A stretch of 11,013 bases of DNA, taken from positions 1 to 11,013 of the forward strand of contig JAJTBM010000060.1 in the NCBI GenBank assembly GCA_021286885.1, read 5' to 3'. Under the pieces are notes generated by a model that saw only the letters and a program-made list of their open reading frames with translations, was not told where the DNA came from and made no database searches. Source of the stretch: Rhodocyclales bacterium. Lineage in GTDB: Bacteria > Pseudomonadota > Gammaproteobacteria > Burkholderiales > Rhodocyclaceae. A program made the translations under genes and the position numbers. Positions 1 through 5,769 of this stretch are shown one piece after another. How positions within the stretch are numbered: the first letter of the stretch is position 1; every line of letters begins with the position of its first letter.

Positions 1-1191
1 GCAGGCCACCCCATGCTGGGCGGCTTCTTCCAGCTTCTGATTCACGGCCTCCGACACCTGGTCGCTGCCCAGGCGCATGTTGACCACATCAATATCGTGG
101 TTGATACAGTAATCAATGGCCTCCAGCAAGCTGCTCACCTGGCCGCCCGGCAGCACCTTGAGCCCGTGAATCTCGGCTTCCGGCACAAAACCACGCATCT
201 GCAGGGCTTGCACCCCCATCGGATTGGCGCCAATCACCCCCGCGCAGTGGGAGCCGTGGCCAATCTGATCCTGGCGCCAGCCTTCCGGATTGCTGCTGGT
301 GAAGTCCTGCCCCAGGCGCACGCCACGCAGCAAGGGATGGCTGCTATCAATGCCCGAATCCACCACGGCCACCTTCACCCCGCGCCCGGTGGCCGTGGCC
401 GGCACCAGATCCAGGCCCATCAACTGCTGGCCCCAGCCCAGGGGCACCTGGGGCGGCACCCGGGGGTTGGGCTCGGTCATGGGCACCAGGGTGATCACAT
501 TGGGTTGATCCGCCTGGAGCACCAGTTGTTCCAGATACGCATTCCAGTAGCTCTTATCGGGAATAATCAACAAGGAGCGCACCGGCCCCGGCGTGGTCTG
601 GAGCAGCTCCAGACTCACCTGGCCCGAGGCATCGCTCAAACCATGGCTCGGGTAGCTATCGCCGGTCAGGATCACCTGCGCATTGTCCACCGGGCGCCCA
701 TCGGGGCCTTGCAACACCAGCAAGATGCGCTGGGGCACGGGCGTCTGGCCGCTCGCAGCGTAGGCACTCAGGGTGTGCAGCTCGGGGGCCAGATGCTGGT
801 GCTTGTCCCCGTAGCGCAGGGGATGATCTTCTTCGATGATGAGATGGGGCGGCGCCGACTGACGCAGTTGCTCCACCTGATGGGCATCCACATGGACGCT
901 GTAGCGCTCGGTGGCCTCCCCCGGGTGGGAAGCCATGCGCCGGGCGTGCTTGTGGGAGGGATGCACCTTGAGCACCTCCACCCCCGGCATGGCCGCCACC
1001 GTGGCCGCCAAGGCCTCCGAGTTCATGGGCACCAGCCCCTGGTGATGCAGGCCCCGGCGCTGCACGATGAGCATTTTGCGCCGGGCATGGGCCACCGCCC
1101 CCCCGGAGGCCTCTTGCCCACGGCTGTCACGGGACGCATCGGGCATGGGACTGGAATTGGAATTGGAATTGGAATTCTGATTCGGAAACAT
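1..1191 (-). CDS. S8 (subtilisin-like) serine peptidase, C-terminus cut by window edge
   Basis: The 397 visible residues read without a stop to the left edge. The catalytic Asp is D278 in VAVVDSGID and the catalytic His is H312 in GHGSHCAG, both standard subtilase motifs. The catalytic Ser and the oxyanion Asn lie outside the window, but VVNMRLGS (369-376) aligns with the strand before them. Domains, by eye: a Ser/Asn repeat tail (6-14); a basic linker; a propeptide-like stretch (about 40-127) ending in ERYSVHVDAHQVEQLR and IIEEDHPL, which resembles inhibitor I9; a beta-rich Ig/transthyretin-like insert (about 153-238, with DGRPVDNAQVILTG); then the peptidase domain from about 250. There is no N-terminal signal peptide, unusual for this family, so it may act in the cytoplasm or leave by another route. 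The start is supported by CGGAG 6 nt upstream. It follows the glycine-zipper repeat gene by 69 bp on the same strand, so the two are probably co-transcribed. The natural substrate is unknown. Confidence 0.9.
   Translation of the reverse strand, partial: MFPNQNSNSNSNSSPMPDASRDSRGQEASGGAVAHARRKMLIVQRRGLHHQGLVPMNSEALAATVAAMPGVEVLKVHPSHKHARRMASHPGEATERYSVHVDAHQVEQLRQSAPPHLIIEEDHPLRYGDKHQHLAPELHTLSAYAASGQTPVPQRILLVLQGPDGRPVDNAQVILTGDSYPSHGLSDASGQVSLELLQTTPGPVRSLLIIPDKSYWNAYLEQLVLQADQPNVITLVPMTEPNPRVPPQVPLGWGQQLMGLDLVPATATGRGVKVAVVDSGIDSSHPLLRGVRLGQDFTSSNPEGWRQDQIGHGSHCAGVIGANPMGVQALQMRGFVPEAEIHGLKVLPGGQVSSLLEAIDYCINHDIDVVNMRLGSDQVSEAVNQKLEEAAQHGVAC
1153..1176. repeat. GGAATT hexanucleotide repeat, four perfect copies
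   Basis: Four perfect GGAATT units in tandem lie within the first codons of the S8 peptidase gene. On the coding strand they encode alternating Asn and Ser (residues 6-13). The unit is 6 bp, so gain or loss of a copy changes tail length by two residues and keeps the frame. Confidence 0.95.
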
Positions 1192-1197
1192 GATCAA

Positions 1198-1202
1198 CTC
1201 CG
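1198..1202 (-). promoter_or_regulatory. Ribosome binding site of the S8 peptidase gene
   Basis: CGGAG on the minus strand ends 6 nt before the ATG at 1191. It supports this ATG over a later in-frame ATG at codon 16. The intergenic stretch upstream (1192-1260) also holds a CCCGG/CCGGG inverted repeat with a 4-nt loop and no T tract, so I see no terminator separating the two genes. Confidence 0.7.
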
Positions 1203-1260
1203 GATGCACAGCACCACTCCCCAGCCCCCGGCAAACCGGGCGCAGGGGAGATGGCAGCTA

Positions 1261-1692
1261 TCAGGCTTGGGGATAGGCAGAGAAAGGCAGCAGCGGTGCC
1301 ACCTGGGTCACCACTTGACCCACGGCATTACCCAGGGCCTGATGGCCGGTGAGCTGCCCCACCAGCTGGCCCGCCGTCGGGGCCAACTTGCCGAGCAGAT
1401 TGCCAAACACGCCTTGGGCAGCGAAATCCGGCGCGCTCGCCACCGGGTAGGCCGAGAACGGCAGGAGGGGCGCCACATGGCCCACCACCTGGCCAAGCGT
1501 GTTACCCAGGGCCTGATGGCCGGTGAGATGGCCCACCACTTGCCCCGCCGTCGGGGCCAGCTTGCCGATCAGGTTGCCGAACACGCCTTGGGCGGCGAAG
1601 TCAGGGTGCACGGCGGGATACACCGCGGGATGCATGGGCAGATGGGGAAACAGAACGGGATGGGGCGCCAGGGGGCTATGAACGAGGTACAT
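1261..1692 (-). CDS. Glycine-zipper protein made of two tandem 54-residue repeats
   Basis: A 143-residue protein I do not recognise as a named family. Residues 1-29 are rich in His, Pro and hydrophobic residues and lack a typical basic signal peptide. Two repeats follow: residues 30-83 and 88-141, identical at 47 of 54 positions, mostly with conservative changes. Each begins PDFAAQGVFGNL and ends VAPLLPFSAYP. In between, glycines are spaced every four residues (in copy one G39/G43, G50/G54/G58, G63/G67/G71), a glycine-zipper pattern known in membrane-inserting, pore-forming or self-assembling segments. The repeats contain no Cys and only one Lys and one Asp each. The start is set by AGGAG 6 nt upstream. 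It sits directly upstream of the S8 peptidase on the same strand, suggesting a functional pair: peptidase substrate, secreted effector or assembly partner. That role is inference. It could instead be a lineage-specific envelope protein. The open frame with a good ribosome site and conserved repeats makes it very likely a real gene. Confidence 0.85.
   Translation of the reverse strand: MYLVHSPLAPHPVLFPHLPMHPAVYPAVHPDFAAQGVFGNLIGKLAPTAGQVVGHLTGHQALGNTLGQVVGHVAPLLPFSAYPVASAPDFAAQGVFGNLLGKLAPTAGQLVGQLTGHQALGNAVGQVVTQVAPLLPFSAYPQA
1270..1605 (-). repeat. Intragenic tandem duplication, period 174 bp
   Basis: Copy one covers 1444-1605 and copy two 1270-1431 on the minus strand. The offset is 58 codons including a four-residue spacer (VASA). 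The encoded copies match at 47 of 54 residues, so the duplication is fairly recent or under strong constraint. Confidence 0.9.
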
Positions 1693-1698
1693 GGAAGA

Positions 1699-1703
1699 CT
1701 CCT
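1699..1703 (-). promoter_or_regulatory. Ribosome binding site of the glycine-zipper gene
   Basis: AGGAG on the minus strand, with 6 nt between it and the ATG at 1692. Near-consensus and well placed. Confidence 0.8.
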
Positions 1704-1721
1704 GCAGATTGGATCAGTCTT

Positions 1722-1744
1722 CCCTCGCACCGGAAGGGCGAGGG
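1722..1744 (-). other. Inverted repeat in the leader of the glycine-zipper gene
   Basis: CCCTCGC at 1722-1728 pairs with GCGAGGG at 1738-1744 around a 9-nt loop. It lies about 20 bp upstream of the ribosome site, in a 223-bp gap (1693-1915) with no coding signal. It could be an operator or a leader hairpin. I found no convincing sigma-70 or sigma-54 promoter in the gap. Confidence 0.4.
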
Positions 1745-1848
1745 GGCGGATGCAGCGCACCCGACCCCACCCATTCTGGATAGCAGACTTCTTTCGCAAC
1801 ATTGGCCAAAAGGCCCGGTTTTGCAGCGTTCAGCCCCATCGGAAGAAC

Positions 1849-1913
1849 AGGGCCCCAGCCCCTGGCGCTCAGACCCTGGCCCTAAAGCCCAGGCATGGGC
1901 CCAGACTGGGCCC
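1849..1913 (-). terminator. Two GC-rich hairpins after the glutamate-synthase-like gene
   Basis: Three bases past the stop codon, GGGCCCA (1897-1903) pairs with TGGGCCC (1907-1913) around a 3-nt loop. A second, weaker stem pairs AGGGCC (1849-1854) with GGCCCT (1878-1883). Neither has a clear U tract on the minus-strand transcript, so termination may be partial or Rho-dependent, and some read-through into the glycine-zipper gene is possible. Confidence 0.4.
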
Positions 1914-1915
1914 GC

Positions 1916-3415
1916 TCAGTCTGACCACGCGTCGTCCCGCCGCCCCGGATAGGGGTAGAGCTGGCTCAGGGCCTCGGTGCGCCCATCGGCCAGGGCGATG
2001 CGCACATGCTCCCGGCGGAACTCCCGGGCCTGGGCGAGGCCGCAGGCGTGGGCGATCATGTCGATTTCCTTGTTCATGTTGCGGGCGTAATGGGCGACCC
2101 GCTCGCACTTGTCCTCCACCACCAGCCCCCGCTGGAGCTTGACGTTGTGGGTGGTGATCCCGGTGGGGCAGGTGTTCTGGTGGCAGCGCATGGCCTGGAT
2201 GCAGCCCAGGGAGAACATGAAGCCCCGGGCGGTGTTTACAAAATCGGCCCCGCAGGCCAACGCCCACGCGGCCCGGGCCGAAGTCACCAGCTTGCCCGAG
2301 GCCACCACCTTGATGCGCTCCTTGAGCCCGAACTCGATCAGGGTGTCCACCACCCGGGGCAGGGCCTCGTCGATGGACAGGGCCATATGATCTGCAAGGG
2401 CCTGGGGCGCGGCGCCCGAGCCCCCTTCGCCCCCATCCACCACAATAAAATCGGGGGCGGCATCCAGGCCGCGCAGCACAATCGCCTCGCACAGCTCATG
2501 GATGAAGTGGCGCCCGCCAATGGCGGTCTTGATGCCCGTGGGTTTGCCCGTCACCTTGCGCACCCGCACGATCATGTCGAGGAGCTGATGCACATTGGCG
2601 ATGTCCCGGTGCCGGTTGGGGCTGATGGAATCCACCGCCACCGGAATGCCCCGGATCCGGGCGATTTCAGGGGTCACCTTGGCAGCAGGCAGCACCCCGC
2701 CCTTGCCCGGCTTGGCCCCCTGGGAGAGCTTGATCTCGAAGGCTCGCACCTGCTCATGGGCGGCGATTTCCCGCAGGCGCTCGTCCGAAAGCTCACCCTT
2801 CTCGTCCCGCACCCCGTATTTGGCGGTGCCGATCTGCATGATGATGTCGGCGCCCCCTTCCAGGTGGGCCGGCGCGAGGCCGCCCTCCCCGGTGCCCATC
2901 CAGCACCCGGCCTTGGCCGCCCCCTTGGAGAGGGCCAGCACCGCCGGGCGCGACAGGGCGCCGTAGCTCATCCCGCTGATGTTAACGAGGGAGCGGGCCA
3001 CGAAGGGCTGGGCCGCATAGCCCTCGCCAATCACCAAAGGCGGTGTGGGGTTTTGCTCTTCATCCAGCACCGGAAAGCCCGCGTTCACAAAAATCAGCGA
3101 ACCAGGCACCCGCAGATCGTAGGTGGAGCCAAAACCGATCACTCCACCTTCATTTTTGGCCAGCCGATACACCCAGCTCCGGGTTGCCCGGTTGAAGGGC
3201 ATCTCGTCCCGGTCGCCCAGGAAGAAATACTGGCGAAAATACTCCCCCAACTGCTCGAAAAAGTAGCGCAGATGCCCCACCACCGGGTAGTTGCGCAAAA
3301 TCGCATGTTTTTTCTGGGTGATGTCCTGGATGTACCAGTAAAGCACCACGCCTACCACGGCCAGGCTCACCAAAACCCCCAGGCTGACCTGCAAAACCCC
3401 TATCAACTCGCTCAT
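1916..3415 (-). CDS. Membrane-anchored FMN-binding glutamate synthase family protein
   Basis: A 499-residue protein matching the synthase (FMN barrel) domain of glutamate synthase large subunits. Residues 4-27 form one hydrophobic N-terminal membrane segment. The barrel runs from about 90 to 460. FMN-site features include GIKTAIGG (294-301) and VVDGGEGGSGAAP (325-337). C405, C411 and C416 in CIQAMRCHQNTCPTGIT match the cysteine motif that binds the 3Fe-4S cluster in GltB. The N-terminal glutamine amidotransferase domain and the C-terminal GXGXG domain of full GltB are absent, so it cannot make its own ammonia from glutamine. The real reaction of this stand-alone, membrane-tethered family is not firmly known to me. 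A redox or amino-transfer reaction using ammonia or another amine is plausible. The start is supported by GGAGGA 6 nt upstream. It is transcribed divergently from nadC. Confidence 0.92.
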   Translation of the reverse strand: MSELIGVLQVSLGVLVSLAVVGVVLYWYIQDITQKKHAILRNYPVVGHLRYFFEQLGEYFRQYFFLGDRDEMPFNRATRSWVYRLAKNEGGVIGFGSTYDLRVPGSLIFVNAGFPVLDEEQNPTPPLVIGEGYAAQPFVARSLVNISGMSYGALSRPAVLALSKGAAKAGCWMGTGEGGLAPAHLEGGADIIMQIGTAKYGVRDEKGELSDERLREIAAHEQVRAFEIKLSQGAKPGKGGVLPAAKVTPEIARIRGIPVAVDSISPNRHRDIANVHQLLDMIVRVRKVTGKPTGIKTAIGGRHFIHELCEAIVLRGLDAAPDFIVVDGGEGGSGAAPQALADHMALSIDEALPRVVDTLIEFGLKERIKVVASGKLVTSARAAWALACGADFVNTARGFMFSLGCIQAMRCHQNTCPTGITTHNVKLQRGLVVEDKCERVAHYARNMNKEIDMIAHACGLAQAREFRREHVRIALADGRTEALSQLYPYPGRRDDAWSD

Positions 3416-3421
3416 GAGCCA

Positions 3422-3427
3422 TCCTCC
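3422..3427 (-). promoter_or_regulatory. Ribosome binding site of the glutamate-synthase-like gene
   Basis: GGAGGA on the minus strand, 6 nt before the ATG at 3415. It fixes that start codon. Confidence 0.8.
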
Positions 3428-3435
3428 CCCGGTGT

Positions 3436-3441
3436 TAGAAT
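3436..3441 (+). promoter_or_regulatory. nadC: Possible -10 element for nadC
   Basis: TAGAAT resembles a sigma-70 -10 box about 30 bp before the nadC start. No good -35 box is seen 16-18 bp upstream, so this is tentative. The divergent gap (3416-3470) is only 55 bp and must hold the nadC control region, or overlap the neighbour's first codons. Confidence 0.25.
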
Positions 3442-3470
3442 CTGGGCCGATTCATCTAAGGCGACATGCG

Positions 3471-4319
3471 ATGGAATTTTCCGAACAACTCCGCGTTGAA
3501 GTACAACGCACTGTAGCAGCCTCCCTGGCTGAAGACATCGGCACCGGCGACCTGACCGCCCGGCTCGTGCCCGCCAGCCGCAACGCCCGGGGCCGCGTAA
3601 TCACCCGCGAAGACGCCGTGCTGTGTGGCACCGCCTGGTTCAACGCCGCCTTCGCCGCCCTCGAACCCGATGCATCGGTGATCTGGCACGTGCGCGATGG
3701 CGAACGGGTCAAGCCCGGCCAGCTCCTGTGCGAGGTGGATGCCTCCGCCCGCGCCCTGCTGACCGCCGAGCGTACCGCCCTCAACTTCGTTCAGCTCCTG
3801 TCTGGCACCGCCACCCTGACGGCGACCTTCGTGCAGGCCGTGGCCGGCACCAAGGCCAAGATCGTCGACACCCGCAAAACCCTGCCGGGTCTGCGTCTGG
3901 CCCAAAAATATGCGGTCAAGGTCGGGGGTGGCACCAATCACCGTATCGGCCTGTACGACGGGATCTTGATCAAAGAAAACCACATCATCGCCGCCGGCAG
4001 CATCAAGGCCGTGATGGACAAGGCCCGGGCCATTGCCCCGTCCAATGTGTTCATCGAAATCGAGGTCGAAAACCTGGCCCAGCTGGACGAAGCCCTCGCC
4101 GCCGGTGCCAAGATGATCCTGCTGGACAACATGGATCTCGACCAGATGCGTGAAGCCGTGCGCATCACCAAGGGCCGAGCCGAACTGGAAGCCTCCGGCG
4201 GTGTTAACCTGGAACGGGTGCGCGCCATTGCCGAAACCGGGGTTGACCGGATCTCCATCGGTAGCCTGACCAAAGACGTGCGGGCGGTTGACCTGTCCCT
4301 GCGTCACGTGGAAGAGTAA
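3471..4319 (+). CDS. nadC: Nicotinate-nucleotide pyrophosphorylase (quinolinate phosphoribosyltransferase)
   Basis: It converts quinolinate and PRPP to nicotinate mononucleotide, CO2 and pyrophosphate in the de novo NAD pathway, in the cytoplasm. The 282-residue length is normal. Family motifs, in order: EDIGTGDLT (21-29), AERTALNFVQLLSG (99-112), DTRKTLPGLR (133-142), KYAVKVGGGTNHR (147-159) with LYDGILIKENH (161-171), EIEVENL (196-202), ILLDNM (216-221), ASGGV (241-245) and ISIGS (261-265). These include the basic and acidic residues that bind quinolinate and PRPP. The start is set at 3471 because the protein begins there as in relatives and AAGG lies 9 nt upstream. An in-frame ATG at 3414 overlaps the start codon of the divergent gene and would add 19 unlike residues. 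No nadA or nadB is in view. A terminator-like hairpin follows. Confidence 0.96.
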   Translation: MEFSEQLRVEVQRTVAASLAEDIGTGDLTARLVPASRNARGRVITREDAVLCGTAWFNAAFAALEPDASVIWHVRDGERVKPGQLLCEVDASARALLTAERTALNFVQLLSGTATLTATFVQAVAGTKAKIVDTRKTLPGLRLAQKYAVKVGGGTNHRIGLYDGILIKENHIIAAGSIKAVMDKARAIAPSNVFIEIEVENLAQLDEALAAGAKMILLDNMDLDQMREAVRITKGRAELEASGGVNLERVRAIAETGVDRISIGSLTKDVRAVDLSLRHVEE

Positions 4320-4363
4320 GGCCGGCCCGGCCCCTGCGGCCCGAACGCCTCACCACGCCCCAC

Positions 4364-4391
4364 GGCCCGGCCCTGCCGGGCCTTGTGCTTT
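4364..4391 (+). terminator. Hairpin terminator after nadC
   Basis: GGCCCGGC (4364-4371) pairs perfectly with GCCGGGCC (4375-4382) around a CCT loop and is followed by the interrupted T-rich run TTGTGCTTT. It probably ends or attenuates nadC transcription. It sits about 23 bp before the next gene, so that gene may depend on read-through. Confidence 0.6.
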
Positions 4392-4413
4392 CAAACCGCC
4401 CGAGCTGCCCACC

Positions 4414-5310
4414 ATGCATATCGAATTCGACGGCCCCACCTCCGGCGCCCATGCCAGCACCCTGAGCCAAGTGATCGAAGCCCTGCTGGAGCGCATTCAA
4501 GCCCGCGATACGGATCTGGACCTCTCCAGCCTGTCGCGCATCATCGTGACCGACGACCTGGCCGCCACCGAACACAAGTTCGGCCTCGCCAGCGCCCAGG
4601 CCGAGCACCTGAGCCGCATCGCCAGCGACGAAGGAGGCCTCGCCCTGCTGTTCGACGGCCCCAAGCTGTGGCAGATCCTGAGCGGCGACGGCACCGAGAT
4701 TGCGCGCCTCATCCACCACCTGCACAAGGATTGCTGGCGCCTGCACGACGCCCGGGAAAGCATCCCCGCCCCGCCCGAATCCCCCCTCGCCCGCACCCTG
4801 GCCCCCATCGTGGGCGCCATGTGGCAGGAATACCGCATCAACCGGCGCAGCGCCTGGTCGGTGCCCGCCGATGCCGATCTGCTCCTCAACCACCTGGCCG
4901 CCCTGCTCAAGGCCCTGCCCGAAGGCATGCAGGAAGAGATCACCCTGTATTTTGCCGATCAGGATCTGGACAGCCTGTTCGCCAAGAGCATGGGCCGCAT
5001 CGCCCACCTGATGCAGGCCCTCGCCCACGTGCAAGGCTACCTGGACGGCCTGGGCCAGCCCCTATCGGCCATCAGCGCCGAAATGCACGAACTGGTGAGC
5101 CACTCCTTCATCTCCCCCATCTGGCACACCACCGCCCAACACCTCGCCGCCGGCCACACCCTGCCCCCCGGCGAAATGGCCGACACCCCCCTGCGCAGGG
5201 ACGTGCAAACCCTGTTCAGCCTGTTCGGCCTGCAAGTCCAGGAAACCGAAGACGGCTCCGACATCTGGGTTGACGTCGCCCCGCTCCAGAAGCCCGGTAC
5301 GGTGCATTGA
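4414..5310 (+). CDS. Uncharacterised 298-residue soluble protein
   Basis: I do not recognise this with confidence. It is acidic to neutral, mostly predicted alpha-helical, and has no signal peptide or membrane segment, so it is probably cytoplasmic. Features: LSSLSRIIVTDDLAATEHKF (37-56), a segment LIHHLHKDCWRLHD (99-112), a Pro-rich linker (118-123), and helices to about 275, ending in a short strand EDGSDIWVDV (279-288). The VTDDL segment followed by a His-rich one vaguely recalls bacterial zincin-like proteins with an HExxH-type site, but no intact HExxH exists here, so any such domain would be degenerate. The start at 4414 has only a weak ribosome site. The same frame is open back to an ATG at 4288, inside nadC, but that stretch encodes Pro-rich sequence across the terminator hairpin and looks non-coding. 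Codon use and GC match nadC. It may be expressed by read-through from nadC. Confidence 0.75.
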   Translation: MHIEFDGPTSGAHASTLSQVIEALLERIQARDTDLDLSSLSRIIVTDDLAATEHKFGLASAQAEHLSRIASDEGGLALLFDGPKLWQILSGDGTEIARLIHHLHKDCWRLHDARESIPAPPESPLARTLAPIVGAMWQEYRINRRSAWSVPADADLLLNHLAALLKALPEGMQEEITLYFADQDLDSLFAKSMGRIAHLMQALAHVQGYLDGLGQPLSAISAEMHELVSHSFISPIWHTTAQHLAAGHTLPPGEMADTPLRRDVQTLFSLFGLQVQETEDGSDIWVDVAPLQKPGTVH

Positions 5311-5396
5311 TGGGGAATGGGTGTTGAAGCTGTGTTGCGTACCCTCGCTGGGACGGCATGGCTGAGAGCACCTGGGTAGTACCTGCGCTTGCATGC

Positions 5397-5436
5397 AAAA
5401 AAATCCCCTGCCCGGAAACGGGTGGGGGATTTTTTT
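5397..5436. terminator. Strong bidirectional Rho-independent terminator
   Basis: Seven A, then T-CCCC-TG-CCCG, a GAAA tetraloop, CGGG-TG-GGGG-A and seven T. Counting two G-T wobbles the stem is a continuous 18 bp, with a U tract on either transcript. It ends the plus-strand gene at 5310 and could also stop transcripts coming from the receptor operon on the right. Confidence 0.95.
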
Positions 5437-5472
5437 GGGTGGGTTTTGGAATTCCCATGGGCAGCTTCAAAC

Positions 5473-5646
5473 CTTGATCAGCTACCACCTGAATGGCTCG
5501 ACCATCCACTGACCGGGGACTGGGCGGGCCATCGCGAGTGCCACATCGGCGGCGACTTCCTGTTGATCTACCGGCTCGACGATACAGGCAAAAGCGGCTT
5601 GGTGGTGTTCGTGCGCAGCGGGACGCACGCCGAGTTGTTCTCGTGA
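5473..5646 (+). pseudogene. 5'-truncated YafQ-like type II toxin (RelE/ParE superfamily)
   Basis: The 57 C-terminal codons match YafQ mRNA interferases: DHPLTGDWAGHRECHIGGDF, LLIYRL, then RSGTHAELF. The residues equivalent to the E. coli YafQ active site are kept: His of DHPL, Glu and His of RECHI, the following Asp (next residue Phe instead of Trp), and His and Phe of GTHAELF. The N-terminal 35-40 residues, which form the first helices in the family, are missing. Upstream, the frame stays open to an ATG at 5389, but those codons run through the terminator hairpin and bear no likeness to YafQ. That ATG has no ribosome site and lies just before the terminator, so expression is unlikely. No DinJ/RelB-type antitoxin gene is seen in 5311-5470. 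Best read as a decayed toxin-antitoxin module. Confidence 0.7.
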
Positions 5647-5743
5647 GCCAGGCCCGAGCGCCATCCTGAGTGGATCCGCTGCGCCGCCTCTTCCAGCAGC
5701 GTGACGCCCCAATGGGTCAGCAAACGCCCTTCGACCGCCTTTG

Positions 5744-5764
5744 GCCCCTGAAGCGCTCCGGGGC
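5744..5764 (-). terminator. Weak hairpin after the distal TonB-dependent receptor gene
   Basis: GCCCC (5744-5748) pairs with GGGGC (5760-5764) around a loop that contains AGCGCT. It begins a few bases past the receptor stop codon. There is no U tract, so it is a weak candidate. The rest of 5647-5769 shows no gene I can support. Confidence 0.3.
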
Positions 5765-5769
5765 AACCC

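Noticed and set aside
1800..1815. Sigma-54-like sequence TTGGCCAATGTTGC (minus strand) upstream of the glycine-zipper gene.
   Set aside because: The GG and GC pairs are 2 bp too close for a sigma-54 promoter, which is spacing-sensitive.
13..2142. A 709-codon open frame on the plus strand.
   Set aside because: It runs antisense across the S8 peptidase and repeat genes and the gap beyond, is rich in His, Arg, Gly and Pro with no domain, and is explained by high GC. The minus-strand frames carry clear motifs.
2006..3499. A 497-codon open frame on the plus strand.
   Set aside because: It is antisense to the glutamate-synthase-like gene, which has unmistakable FMN and Fe-S motifs, and its own protein shows none.
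4204..5034. A 276-codon open frame on the minus strand opposite nadC and the next gene.
   Set aside because: It is Gly/Gln/Val-rich antisense with no ribosome site or domain.
5080..5103. HELVSH in the unrecognised protein, like a metallopeptidase HExxH site.
   Set aside because: The spacing is HExxxH, not HExxH, and no third ligand motif follows.
5482..5766. A short minus-strand frame between the toxin remnant and the receptor.
   Set aside because: No family resemblance and mostly antisense to the YafQ-like remnant, which matches well.
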